A program made the translations under genes and the position numbers. DNA of 64,000 nucleotides, from positions 147,006,578 to 147,070,577 of the forward strand of contig CM036617.1 in the NCBI GenBank assembly GCA_020746105.1, read 5' to 3'. Shown here piece after piece: positions 11,837-23,520 of this stretch. The notes beneath the pieces are model-generated. The model was not told the origin of the DNA and did no database searches. It saw only the letters and a list, made by a program, of their open reading frames with translations. This DNA comes from Trogon surrucura (lineage: Eukaryota; Chordata; Aves; Trogoniformes; Trogonidae). How positions within the stretch are numbered: position 1 is the first letter of the stretch; each line of letters starts with the position of its first letter.

Positions 11837-13038
11837 AGTCACAAAGTATCGCAGATCTGTGCCCTGATTAGCTTACATTCAGCCAAACCTCCTTCTGTGC
11901 CTTGTGCTTAGATTAGGTTGTGCACACAACCTATTTTCTATTTATGCAACATCTGCTCCGCTTTGAGATTGCGAGCAAGAACATTTCCAGGCTCCAAAGC
12001 AGGATGAGATTACAGACTGGCGAACTGAGCTGGATAAAACAAAGCTGGAGCCACAAAGATTTATGTTCAACTCAGATTATTTAAGATTCCAAAAATGTCG
12101 CTTTAACGCAAGTGATTTGCCACATTTATACCTCCTTGCAGCTTCCAGAAGGAAGGGAAACAGAGTGCTTAATTAGTAAAAGTTCATCCAGTGCTGCTCA
12201 CTCACATGACCGGAGCGCCAAATCCTGTGGATATCATGTGTAGTGCCATAATTAAACCTTCAGCCCTGATTATTCAGAGCTCCAGGAGTCATCTAAGCCC
12301 TGTCGTCCAGACACACTGTTGTTCTCTTACCACTGGAATGAAGAGGGGAGTCCGGGAGGAAAGGGGACGTCCAAGCACAGATGATGCCAGTACAAAAAAC
12401 ACCAACCTTGTGGGAAGGTTTCAGGGACAGAGAGGGGAAAGAAGCTGCAGTACTGCTGAAGAGCAGGGAGATGGTGGGGACGGCCCCTGCAGGATCCCTC
12501 TGGAGATGACCAGTTCAAAAGAAGAGGAAGGGGGATGACTCTTCTCCTAAGGAGCAGCTAGCGACATCTGTGGTAATGTCTGCAGTAAAATGAACACCGC
12601 TTCATGTGAAATTCATCTATACAGGCAGCAAGACCACGATTTGGTCTGCAGCAGCGACTGCCACTATGGATGGAAGACCTATGTAATTTTTTGAAATAGA
12701 ACAGAAGGTTAAACATCTGATCAAGATGACAACCTCAGGGTTGACTGACAGGACCACAGAGCTCTTCTTATCTTCCTGCTGGAGTTGGCTTCACTGACTT
12801 CATCTCACACTCACTGGCAAAGTACACCTGAGCTAAGGAGAGGATGCTGCTCTTGAACTGGCAGTTCAACTGTGCTGCTGACACTCTGGGAGCCCGCAAG
12901 CTGACAAAAAAACCCAAACCAACAAACCAGCTCAAATTCATGAGCTAGCCAGAAAGATAGTGGTTTACAAGTTTGGCTATCCACATACTTTCAGCTGTGT
13001 TCAGTGGAATAATAGTTCACTGGGAGCCTTAAAAGAAG

Positions 13039-13058
13039 TAAGTAAATAAATAAATAAA
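13039..13058 (+). repeat. (TAAA)n short microsatellite
   Basis: Repeated TAAG/TAAA units form a short tract in otherwise unique sequence. It is not attached to any recognisable SINE or LINE tail. Confidence 0.6.
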
Positions 13059-13479
13059 TCCCTCTTTACTTGGCCGTGATTGAGGGATTTTTCCTCCCTT
13101 GGAGAAGGCTGCAAGACAAGGAATGCCATTCAGCTAATAGGGACTGGCTGCATCAAAACGCAGCCAGGATTTCTCCCTCTCCCCATTCTTCCCCTCCCCA
13201 ACACAATGGACCTGAAAACAAAAGACAGATTATTAGGTTTAAGTATGTGGCCCATTCTCCACATACCCTTTCCCCCCTCCTCCCACCCCTTCTTCGGCAC
13301 ATCTGGTAACCATGTGTGGCAAGTGCTAATGAAGACTTTCCTGAGCGAGCTACAATTAGTTCCGACCGCTGTTCGCCACTCTCAGCTGCACTGAGGATAA
13401 GAACCAACACAAAATAAAACAAAATTTTCCCTTCACTGTTCCTGAAACCTCCTCCTGCCCCTGGGATTCCCTCTCCTCA

Positions 13480-14260
13480 TCACGCTGCTGAAATTAAAAT
13501 TAAGAAAGTGTAAGCAAATACTTTAAGGCTCTCTTCCGCCTGATTTTTTTCTTTTTTTAAAATCAGCATTTTATTCATTTTGATTGAACACGACAGGCAG
13601 GCAACAGTGTTTCTATGATCCTGTCTACAATAGAGAATTGTTAAACAGATGTCCATTTTTTTTTTTTTCCTTCTAGCCTGGCAATATTACACACATAGCA
13701 GTTTTATCTGCTTGAGCAGATCAAATTTGTGTGCGTGTGTGTGTGTGCGCGAGCGTGTGTGTTGCCATTTGGAGTGATTAGAATAAGCTGCACAGAGGCA
13801 AGATGTATTGTGCACAATTAAGCCCATCTCCAAACCGCACATTTTTGTTTACTCTTGGTCTCTTCTCCTTTCCCCAATCAAGCTACTAATAGAGCTGTTT
13901 CAAGTTTCAACAAGGACCACATTAACTGCTGGTCTCCACATGAAACAGAATGCCAAACCCCAGCCTCTCCCCAAGATCTAAACGCCAGCCTCCCCATCCT
14001 CCTTTACATTTCTCTCTGAAACCGCCGTGGCCCTCACCTTCGAAATTCCTAATGATTCCCCCTAGTAGGACACTCCCGGCTCAGTGTAAAATTTCACAGT
14101 GTGAGACTTTACATATTCTTTGTCATTTCTCTCAGCTGTGTCGCGCAACATGATTGCCACTGACCAACCCCTACTTGAAAGTGTGTTCCCACTAAACAAA
14201 CAATCCGGATAATTGCTGTAGAAGTGATGATATCTGCATACATCATATTTCAATTATACC
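13480..14260. promoter_or_regulatory. candidate regulatory region around a (GT)n tract
   Basis: This stretch consists of low-repeat, moderately complex sequence on either side of a GT-rich tract. It includes a hairpin-capable inverted repeat at 13706-13721 (ATCTGCT, two-base loop, AGCAGAT), GTGATTAG near 13774, and TTATTCATTTTGATTGA-type AT motifs near 13570. No exon is supported, and the frames inside are short. Conserved noncoding DNA is one explanation. Ordinary unique DNA is the alternative. Confidence 0.25.
13729..13762 (+). repeat. (GT)n / GC-interrupted microsatellite
   Basis: Alternating GT with GC and GA interruptions, about 34 bases long. Alternating purine-pyrimidine runs of this kind can adopt Z-DNA. 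No gene is attached. Confidence 0.8.
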
Positions 14261-14989
14261 TTATTCATGCAAAAAAATGGCTATGACCCTCCTACGTCTT
14301 TTGAACAGCGCTGTATATTGAAATGCAAAAAACTAAGTTCTAAAAGCAGAACAAAAGGAAAACTGATTCTTTAAAAGGAGTTATTCTCTTAAAATACACA
14401 CGTATCTACTTGCCAAATGATTTCTCAGAGAAGATGATAGGCTGGAGTAATGCAGGGAGGGAGGAACAAAAGGGGTTTTAATCATGGTTCGGATTAAAGA
14501 GTTGTATAACAATTGCTCTCCCTCCAGGCATATATACTGTACATGCTCACTGTAAATGATCAGCATTTAAAGAAACAAAGTGCACCATGAAGCATTTAAC
14601 TTAAAGACAGCCGCATATACGTTAACACTTTATTAATCAAAAGACACTGGGTATCTTTCTCACTCATGATACCAGAAAAATAGCACTTAGCCACACTGAC
14701 AGCCAAAGCTGGGCAGAATGTAGCTTCTCCCTTATCCCAATTTCAAGTACATAAAGCCCACCAAAAAAGTAAAAAAAAGGAAAACAACAACAAAAAGCAC
14801 AAGATTCTTTCTAATTTGAGGGCCTCTGTTCTGGACAAAAAAATATTGCTTCATCTCCACATAGTCTTGTTTTCCTCTGCACCAAGCAGGGAGTGGAGCA
14901 AAGCTGTCGCACTCTTAGAAATATTTTTCCATAAACCACAAATTTTGCACTTTGGAAAAAAGGCTAATTTTACTGGTAATGAACACCAG
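14261..14989. other. unique noncoding DNA with A-rich run
   Basis: No gene or transposon recognised. An A-rich, C/G-interrupted stretch lies at 14762-14797. The rest is AT-rich unique sequence. Confidence 0.45.
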
Positions 14990-15320
14990 TAATAACTTAA
15001 TGAGTCACCACAGTACACACTTTAAGGAGGAGCTGGTGGTAACGCGTGAATAATTATTGACACAATTAAGTGCCCGACACTGGGCCTGTTAAACTACTTC
15101 AGGCACGTGAGGGCTCCTTAACGACTCCGTGGTATCATGCAATGACCCTAAAAGGTTTTCAAGCGCAGAGAGCTCCCCTTTGCTACTGCAAGGGGTCCTC
15201 AGATCTCAAACCCGCTCGCTGCCAGATAACGCTGAATTGCTGAGGATTTACATCCCATGTGGTGTTTCACCCTGTCGCAGGGCTGAATAATTAGGTATTT
15301 ACCGATTCAGTAAACAGTAA
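14990..15320. promoter_or_regulatory. candidate regulatory block, moderately CpG-rich
   Basis: This block has more CpG sites than its neighbours, including ACGCGT near 15043, CACGTG at 15106-15111 (a perfect E-box), AACGACTCCG near 15120 and CCGCTCGC near 15212. It also has TAAT-containing motifs (GAATAATTATTG near 15048, GAATAATTAGG near 15285). No open frame of interest crosses it. It may be an enhancer or a weak promoter. No transcript evidence is available here. Confidence 0.3.
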
Positions 15321-16075
15321 GCTCACCCTTTGACCTGCCTTGGTATACACTGTCTGGTCCGTAACCCTGCCGGGGGCTTCCGCCTGCCTAACGGTTGCTC
15401 TGCGAGCTGGGGCTGCTGCTGGGAACGTGGCTGCTCCCATCCCACCGCCGGCTCCAAAGGGCAAGACCCAAGCACCACGTCGGTCATCAAATCCTCAACT
15501 TAGTGCTTGGGTTGGGGGGAATTAAGCTCCAGCTCACCTACAAAAACTTGCCTGAAATCAAAAAAAGGTTACCGATTAAAACGTCTCCAAGTCCCTTCAG
15601 CGGGCTGTAGGTCTAACAGATTTGTGTGCCCATCCCGAGACACTCAAGCCCCCTTGAGGCCCGTTGTACACACTCAGCTCCTCTCCGTATTTTGCAATCC
15701 GTGAAAACGTACAGGTGTCCCAACGAAACACAACCCAAATCTTGGGCCCTGATGTGCATACCACACTTATCCAGCAGAATTGCTGGAGATATTTGCAGGT
15801 TTCCAGCAGAGATACTTGCAAGGCAACACTCTCACCAGGAAAGCCGTAAAAAAGTACCCTCTGGCAAATAACTCGAGACCATGTTTCACAAGAAGGGTGC
15901 TCACATCCTCTGAAGGAAAGGGACTGTCTCTTTAAGCCAAAATGCCCTGCCAAGATGCCTCATCATTTAGCTGGAGCAACACATGCATGCACACAAAAAT
16001 TGGCCTTTTTTTTTCTGTGATCCTGAACTCCCTCTGACCTTCCTCAAGCTATTCCAGCATGCACATAGGTCCATT
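15321..16075. other. unique noncoding DNA
   Basis: The first 150 bases are fairly GC- and CpG-rich, then composition returns to average. Overlapping frames in several registers (up to 118 codons, minus strand 15597-15953) show no domain signature and are judged to be chance frames. Confidence 0.45.
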
Positions 16076-16117
16076 AGATAGATGGACAGATAGACAGATG
16101 GGAAGCAGACAGACAGC
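16076..16117 (+). repeat. GATA/GACA microsatellite
   Basis: Interleaved GATA, GACA and GATG units over about 42 bases. A related GACA tract lies 400 bases downstream at 16505-16559. Confidence 0.75.
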
Positions 16118-16504
16118 TCATAATATTTTATGTTAAAATCTGCACAGCCCGAGTACTATATCTACAGTATTATCACAGAGGGAGTCCCCAGTCTGGGGTT
16201 AAGAGTGTGTTTGAGCATAAAACACCACAGGTGCAAGACAGCTATCACATCCGAGATAGGACGCGAAACGAGAAAGAAAAAGATTCCCTGGGACAGCACC
16301 ACATTGCTCTCCTGGTCCTGCCAACATGAGGGCATTGTTAACGGGAGAGGCAGCAGCAAGAACAATTACAAGGAAGTGGACGATTAAGTGAGTTATAATC
16401 AAATTCTGCATGCAGCTACCCTGTGAAACACTGTGTGGCAAACAGCCAGCTAGTCACTACAGCGTGCGAGTCCCCTGGGCTCCAGAGCTGCTTGAAACAC
16501 GAGG

Positions 16505-16559
16505 AGGAAGGACAGACAGACAGGACAAGGAAGGACAGACAGACAAGCTGGACAGACAA
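16505..16559 (+). repeat. GACA-rich minisatellite-like tract
   Basis: A unit beginning GGAAGGACAGACAGACA occurs twice in tandem, followed by further GGACAGACA. It is a short imperfect array, related in sequence to the GATA/GACA tract at 16076-16117. Confidence 0.75.
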
Positions 16560-16654
16560 TGTCTGTAATGAGTGGTTGAAGAATCCTTGCTCCTCCTGCC
16601 ACAGTTTTCCTGTCTGGCTTTAGCAAAGTGCTCAATTGCTCTGCATTTTCTCAG

Positions 16655-16741
16655 TAGGAGGTGTCCCTGCCCATGGCAGTGGGTTTGAAACTAGATAATC
16701 ATTAAGGTCCCTTCCAACCCACACCGTTCTGTGATTCTATG
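16655..16741 (+). mobile_element. CR1 3' tail fragment
   Basis: The sequence contains the conserved CR1 3' UTR pattern GGAGGTGTCCCTGCCCATGG, then AAGGTCCCTTCCAACCCA, and ends with GTTCTGTGATTCTATGA. Only about 87 bases are present, so this is an extremely 5'-truncated insertion with no coding content. Confidence 0.9.
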
Positions 16742-17172
16742 ACCCACAAAATGCAAACAGAGAAGCTTCCATCTTTGTAGGATGTAGTAGGCACATGCTC
16801 ACTTTTAAACCACGTTGTACTGTATGTAATGAACAAGAATAGGAAAACCTGACTGACCAGAAGAACATGTATCCTGAATGACAAACTATGGAACGTGCAG
16901 TTTAATACTTCTCACACAAGAAAAGCGTTGGAAGGGAGATATTTCTTAAAAAAAAATAAATGGCGTCACTCATTTCCATTTATCAGATAACTGGAGATAT
17001 AAACCCCAGTCCTTATTTCCAACAGACACCACAGACCAGCATCCATCTTACTGGGGCCTGGTACACAGCTGCTGGTTGACCATGTCCCATGTGATGACAC
17101 ATTCCCACTGATGCAGACTTCCCACAACCTGAGGCCCTATCTGAAAAACCCAAAATAAGTGTAAGTTGGGAA

Positions 17173-17222
17173 GAATCATAGAATTGCTTAGGTTGAAAAA
17201 GACTTTTAAGATTATTGGCAGC
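17173..17222 (-). mobile_element. CR1 3' tail fragment, degraded
   Basis: Read on the minus strand, this is the terminal part of CR1: GAATCATAGAATTGC on the plus strand is the complement of the CR1 end, followed by a diverged 'ggttgaaaaagacttttaagat' block. It is short and diverged, so older than the 16655 tail. The boundary near 17222 is approximate. Confidence 0.7.
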
Positions 17223-17278
17223 ATGCACAATGAACTTCTGAAGTTGTACCGTAAAGAAATCAAGGTTTGCAACAAGTT

Positions 17279-17321
17279 AAAAAAAAAAAAAAAAAAAGGA
17301 AAAAAAAAGCAAAAGAAAAAA
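17279..17321 (+). repeat. poly-A / A-rich tract
   Basis: Nineteen consecutive A followed by GG, A8, GC and more A-runs. There is no recognisable processed pseudogene or SINE body immediately upstream on the plus strand, so it is reported only as low-complexity sequence. Confidence 0.85.
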
Positions 17322-20300
17322 GCTCTGTGAGCTATTTGAGGAAAAAATCTGGGTTTGTTTTTTTTTGGTTCAAAGGCAAAAAGTTACTGAGTGGCAAAGC
17401 AGTAGTGGGCTTTGTCACGTGGAAATCAGCGAGCTGCCAGTGAGAGTTTCACTCATAGCTACGTGATGCGAGTTTAATGGTACCAGACTTGTCATAAACG
17501 GCTCTTGCCCTCTTGCCCTAACTTGCAGCTGAATTCAGCTGCTCTAACAAGAGTGGTCCTGCAAAGCCAGCTTCGCAGAGAGTTTGTGTGGTTGAACTAG
17601 AGCAGGATTTCACCTCTGTTCCGCTGAGCTCTCATGCGGATAGCGCTGCAGAGACCCAGCCCTTGGTAACATCCAGGCTGCCCTTTCTTTTCTGTGACAA
17701 ATCAAACGTGCAACAAAATATTGCCACATCCCATGAGCATGTTGACACAATTGGGACTTCAACCCCAATTTTGCTTTGTGTTTTTCAAATGGCTTTGTTT
17801 ATCTTAAGATAAAGCGCATGTACTTTACCAATACGCTTAGGGACTGAGCCAGGGGCTGGTGGCGTCGGGGAAGTGGAGTCAGTGGATATAGTGGGCATTG
17901 GGTCGCCTGAGGACGTGCCCCTCCTGAGGTGCTGACCTGTGGCTCAGCTGCAACAGGAGCTAGAGAACCCTGAGACACGTGCAGAATTAGTTCCCCTAAA
18001 AAAAGAAAGAGACGATGAATTTTTTATGACTTGCAGCGCTAAACGTATGTTTTGAAGTCAGCTGGTGTGAAAACTGCAGGGAAAAGGAATCAAACTTTAG
18101 GCTGTTGGTCATAGGTTTTTATAACGTGGAGCAGAAAAAAAACAGACATTGTGTTTGCATTCTATTTCTGGGCCTTTTAAGCTGTAACAGCATGAGTGGT
18201 ATTTGCATCAGGAGTTACCATATATCATTGCAAGCAACATATGCATAGATGGAAAAAAGATGACGGCAGCAGCAGGTTCAGTGAAATCTCAGGATCTCTC
18301 TGTGATAGGGACCTGCTAAAGGTTTGGTTTTATTTAGCGTAGCTTAAAATGTCATTGGCATATGTGTTTCTCAATTAACACCAATTTAATACACTCCAGA
18401 AGTGTTCTATTCTGAGAGCAGGCTTCAGAGTTTACAAAGGATCTAACCTGACATTTCAGTACAGGATATCCAACCCCATTTACAATCAGGAAAGCACATT
18501 ATGAAGGCTAGATTTTTTTTTCTTTGACATTGTGTAACGTTGCCTCTAATGATAAATACACAAGTCAGAAAATCCTAGTAAATGGTGCTGTAGTATGGAA
18601 ATTATGAGTCCCTCCAACCTCTGTGAGTCACTCATATCCCCAGATGAAATGGTGCCTTGCAGCAAAAGCAGAAATGTAGCAAGTGGATGCTTGATTTTCC
18701 TTGTCAGTGCCTCAACAATGCTGTACATTTTGCTAAACAACTTCTCAATTGATAAACTGCAACTCACCAACAGAACAGAGGTTATAAATATATTTTTAAG
18801 AAATCAACAAACCTCAAACATAATGTGAAGTAGCCAATAATACCAAAAACCCTGGGCTTTCTGTCAAAACTCTGAAGAGAGAAAGATTTACTGGTGATGG
18901 CTTCCTAAATGATAAATACAGATGTCCAACAGGATCCCAGAAACCAACTACTGAAAAGCTAAAGGATTATTTATTAACTAAAAGGATGAATAAAGAATAG
19001 GCAAGTACCATTTCATAGGAACTTTACACAGATTATATGAATGTCTACAACCTACTCATAAAGAGCACCCACTGTTATTAATATTGATTTTGGAATGTAC
19101 AATTCATTAGAAGTAATGGGCCAGATTCAGCCCTGATAAAACCAGTAGCTGTATGAGGCAGAAATATCTCTCTTCAGATCTAGTAAAGCGTTTATTCTGA
19201 AATCAATAACAACAGTGTGCACATTCAAAAAACATTGGAAAAAAGGTTCAAGTCAAGTGTTTCAAAGTTAGGAAACACGGCACTCAGCTTGTCCATTAAT
19301 TCTGTCCTATTGTGTGTCCATCCTCTGTGCTAGAGAGAAACTAGCCCAGGTTCCTGCAGCTCAAGAGTGTATCACAAGGCATTCACACAAGAGGGCAGAA
19401 GTGTGATTGGAGGGACAACCTGAATTTAGCCTTAATTGTCAACGTTTGGCTTCACAATTTGCTTTGAACTAAACATTGTTTTTGCATGAACTTTCCTCCT
19501 TTTCTAAAGGAAGTAAATAAATAAAAAAGATAAACCCTAAACATATTACAAACAACCGCCAAAGCTTTCCAAATCACACCTCCCTGGCGAGGTTTCCCTT
19601 CTGCACAGAAGTCTATCATTTGAGTTTCAGGGTACGAGCTGGAGTCTGTAGAAAATAAGGTATGGTCTGGTCTGTAGGCAGGAGACCTCACCACTTTTTG
19701 CACTGCCCAGTTTGGTACGCACTGCAGGACAGGAGGTGGTCGGTACCAGTGGAGTTCAGTTCCTTGTAGCACCCCTGTTTTGCTGATATTGTGACACTGG
19801 GTTGCAGCTCCTAGAGAGTGACAACGAAAAATGAAATGGCAGCTTTCATAGGCTTGTATCACCAGCCAGTTTGAAGAGAGCCCCACGGTATGACAGAACT
19901 GTACTTCTGAAACCTAGAATTTTTTTTCCTTAACAAATTTTGAAGGAACGCCGAAGACAGAGCAAACATTAATGCTTTTTGGTCCAACAGGATCTTTTAA
20001 AATTCACTGAGGCAATCTAATTGCTACCATCTCTGGCAATAAATAATTTGGAAGAATCTTTCTTTGTAACAACTTTCTCACTTACACACTGTCTAGAGCG
20101 TGTGTTCATATATACCCATATATATAAATACATCCTTGAATACACTCAGTTGGAAAGACTTCATCCTGAGTGTGACTTGCCAGGAAACCTGGAAAATTAT
20201 GATATATAATGAGTTAATATTTTAACAGATGTGCACATTCAAAATAACAATTTGATCCTGAATTTGATCAGGAATGCGTGTTGAACTCTGTTACAGGGAA

Positions 20301-21649
20301 CACTGAAATTCAAAATCTGTATCAAAGATCTTTCTTCTTCAAATCGGAGGAGATCATATGCTTCAGATTCTTTATTTCCCGGTTCCAGTGCAAACTAGAC
20401 TTTTTCCACGTTGCTTTAGTCCTTTGAAAACTGAATTAAAAAGACCGAACTCACTCACCAGGAACCCAAGAAGCTATTCATACCACCTAACTTCAGGCAT
20501 CTAACTGAGGCTGTTCATAGAGTCAATGGAGGTTCCTAGTGTGGCTGCTCTGAAGCCTCCTCTGGAGGAGCCTGCCTCTCTCTACTGACTGTATTGGCTT
20601 TGGCTCCTTATTTAGGTATTTAAATTAGATGAGGTTACACGGTGTGATAATTTTGTCCTCAAGCCCTACTGTAGCACATATACATGCATGCCAGTCAGCC
20701 ACAAGCTGACTCAATCTGAAGTGAGTGGGGTCTGAGTTAAATTCAGTTCTTAGCTAAAAATGAGCCTAAATAAGTGCAGATTTAGATGCTCTCAAGCTCT
20801 AGGAATCACAGATCCTATTCTAGAGACAAATTTCTCTGACCTACCTATAGCTTTGGCTGCAAATTTAGATTAATTTTTTTTTCTAAAAAAACCTATAAAC
20901 ACAATGGCCAAAGATTCCTTATTTGTTACTTCCAATGGTACAGTAACGTTAACACATGCATTTTGGAGCATTCAGTTATCAACATTGAAATGTTTTTACA
21001 TGAGACTTCATAAGCAGCAGAGAACTTCAGAGGCACACATAGCATGCCTGATATTTGCATATCACTCCCCGTTAGAGCGTTGCCTCCCTTCCTTCTTCCC
21101 CCAGCTCACAAAACACACCAGTGGGAAATGAGCAGGCAACTACATCCTGTTAAAGCTGAAAAGAAAATCCAACCGGCGCAGTGCAGTTATCACACTGAAC
21201 CAGGCAAAGGGCATGCCTCAGAGCAAGTTCCCCATCTCTGTTGGATGTACAGCACCTGAAAGGGTTAAAAGAGTGAGGAGAGCTTTCAGAAATACCTAGA
21301 AACAAGGATACCTGCAGGGTGTGCTCAGTTTGTTTTGAAGATGTGCTGTTCCAATGCCGGTTGAATATATTGCTATTTGATAACCTGCTAGGCAACTCCA
21401 TGGCTGGAGTTTTGTGTCAGATCAGTCAAGCTTTCCGACGGGACGTTCACTTCAGTGATGATCAAACCCTTGGCCTGTCTGCAGAGGCAAGCCCACACGT
21501 CAGGCTGCCATGGGACTGCATCGTGTACAAGCTCTGCTGTGTCCCCGCTTCCCAGGCTGTCCAGGCGAGGGGCAGCTCCATGGGTACCCCTGGGAGTACG
21601 CTGTGCCCCGTGGGAGAATGGAGCACAGAAACTCATCCGCTACACGTTC
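17322..21649. other. unique noncoding DNA with possible ancient repeat traces
   Basis: About 4.3 kb with no supportable gene. The frames are short; the longest is 144 codons on the minus strand at 19452-19886 and has no recognisable domain. Two stretches look like very old amniote interspersed repeats: about 19117-19160 (begins GGGCCAGATTCAG) and about 20480-20800 (fragments such as 'gagtcaatggaggttcctag'). Both are too diverged to classify. Confidence 0.45.
19117..19160 (+). repeat. possible ancient amniote repeat fragment
   Basis: The string GGGCCAGATTCAGCCCTGAT followed by a CCAGTAGCTG-like segment resembles an old dispersed repeat seen in turtles and birds that begins GGGCCAGATTCTG. The match is short and from memory of the pattern only, so the call is weak. 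Confidence 0.25.
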
Positions 21650-22235
21650 ACAGAATCACAGAATCACAGAATTGTTGGGGCTGGAAAAGACCTCTGAGAT
21701 CATCAAGCCCAGCCTATGACCCAGCACCATCACATCAGCCAGACCACAGCACTAAGTGCCACATCCAGCCTCTCCTTGAACACCTCCAGGGACAGTGACT
21801 CCATCACTTCCCTGGGCAGTGCATCCCAATGCCTGATCACCCTCTCCATGAGGAAGGGCTTCCTGAGATCCAACCTAAACCTTCCCTGATGCAGTTTCAG
21901 ACCACGCCCTCTCATCCTGTCACTGGTTGCCCGGGAGAGGGGCTGGACCCCCACCTGACTACAACTTCCCTTCAGGTAAAAAAAGCTCTAACTGAGCTTT
22001 CGCTTCTCTAATTCTCTTTCTGCATGACCTTACAATATCTTCAAACGCTTCCTGATTCACCTGCCCCTTTTTCCAGAGTTGATACACTCTTGGTTTTGAC
22101 CTGAGTCCTTGCGAAAGCTCCCTGCTCAACCACATCAGACTTCTTCCCGACGGCTCATTTTATGGCACATAGGGATGGCTAGCTCCTGTGCCTTCATAAT
22201 TTCATTCTTAAAGTAAGCCCAACCTTCCTGGGCCC
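21650..22235 (-). mobile_element. CR1 LINE copy with large internal deletion
   Basis: Read on the minus strand, 22235 to about 21985 encodes part of the ORF2 region just upstream of the RT domain, with the strings EGWAYFKNEIMKAQE, then RVYQLWKKGQVNQEAFEDIV and [12 protein letters not shown] frameshift and stops lie between the two parts. At about 21975-21985 this joins directly to the extreme C-terminus of ORF2 (frame 21954-21730, containing [15 protein letters not shown] and [20 protein letters not shown]). The 3' end follows, with three ATTCTGTGA-type units, finishing at 21650. The whole RT catalytic core that normally separates these parts is missing. It could be one internally deleted element or two CR1 fragments in line; the same orientation and correct order favour one element. 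Confidence 0.85.
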
Positions 22236-23199
22236 ACACACTGCTTCTTCACCTTATCTCTAGCCTAAGTTAACGCTGCTCCTAACAGCCCCTTCCTTTT
22301 GTGTCTTTTCATGGTGTCTTCTGAGGGCTTTAATTATTTTATCGTTATTATTTTAAATCAGAAGACAGATGTGCAGTATGCCCTCTTCAAGCCAATGCCC
22401 AACTTTCTTCTAGGAGGATAGGAGAAGGAGCTCCATCCTGCCAGCCTCCTCTGCACCCATTCAACTTGACTCCTGAAAGGGACAAATTCTCCTGGAGTGC
22501 TTCACAAATCTCCCTGCTCTGTATTGAATCCATCCACATTTTGCAACAGAAAAAATTGCCTCTCCAGTATGTTGTCAAGACCCACTTTGAACTCTCAGCA
22601 TTTATAACTGAGATGCTCAAATACTATCTTTGTCCTCAGTGAAACTGACTGCTCTGTGCTTCCTGCCTCTTTACCGCATTGGACTTTTCTTCACATCCTA
22701 AAGTAACCACATCTTCCTAATGGCCTCCTGTGAGGGACTTTATACAAAGCATTTCAGCACTTAAATAAATCATATCTCCCCAGTTGTTCCCTGACCACTG
22801 TTTTGCAAACTCGTGCTAAGAAGGAGGAAAAGCAATCTAATTAGTTAATCTTTGCACAGTACTCTGAAGATGAAAAGTGCTATGTCTGTTTAAACATTCT
22901 TACACCACCTGGTGTGTTGCTTTCGGTTCAGTCTCCCAAACTGATCAGGATCCAACACCAGCCCCCATGGGAACCACCCCAAAGAGCCTTGGCCACCACC
23001 CTTGCTTTATGTCTTGTTGGGATGCTCCTCAAATGACATCACTCTCCGCACACACACATCAATATTCTTCCCAGGAATAAAATTAAAAAAAAAAACAAAC
23101 CAACAAAACCCCAAATCCTAACTGCAGAGTCTGGCTGTGTACTACAGACCTTTTTCTATAAAAAAAACACATGCTCAAAACTCACTGGTTTGGGGGCCC

Positions 23200-23520
23200 A
23201 TTCTGAGTCCTTTACACATATACTCATTAATATTCACTTGCACCAGCAGTGCCGCATGAACAACTGACTGTTGGGATGAGGGAGTCACAGTAGAAAACCT
23301 ACATGATTTTTAAATTTTCATCGCTATGCAAACCAGCTGGAGAGCTACTAAAGCAAAACAAAAGTAGCAAAAACTTCTAATCAGCACGTCTCCTCGGGTC
23401 TGGAAGAGAGTCTGGCGAAGAAATAAGTCAGAGTAAGATCAGCTCTCTAATTTTCAACACAAAGCATCAATTAAATAAATTAATCAAAGTACAATTAATA
23501 TCTTGTACAGTAGCAGGAAA
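23200..23520. promoter_or_regulatory. candidate regulatory block, TAAT-rich
   Basis: Low-repeat sequence with CATTAATATTCAC near 23226, TTTTTAAATTTTCATCGCTATGCAAA near 23308-23333 (including TATGCAAA, close to the inverted octamer), and ATCAATTAAATAAATTAATCAAAG near 23466. There is no open frame of interest. The call rests only on motif density in AT-rich DNA and is weak. Confidence 0.22.

Larger units (their letters stand above)
10161..13479. other. unique noncoding DNA
   Basis: About 3.3 kb of mostly AT-rich sequence with no recognisable exon or transposon. It holds paired octamer motifs (10572-10595), a 19-bp tandem duplication (11799-11836) and a TAAA-type run at 13039-13058. Open frames such as 12191-12538 (115 codons) have no recognisable domain. 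Confidence 0.45.

Noticed and set aside
12191-12538. 115-codon plus-strand frame rich in G, E and R
   Set aside because: Low-complexity composition from a purine-rich segment, with no recognised family.
17279-17321. Poly-A tract as tail of a processed pseudogene or SINE
   Set aside because: No coding remnant or SINE body upstream on the plus strand, and no flanking target-site duplication that I could see.
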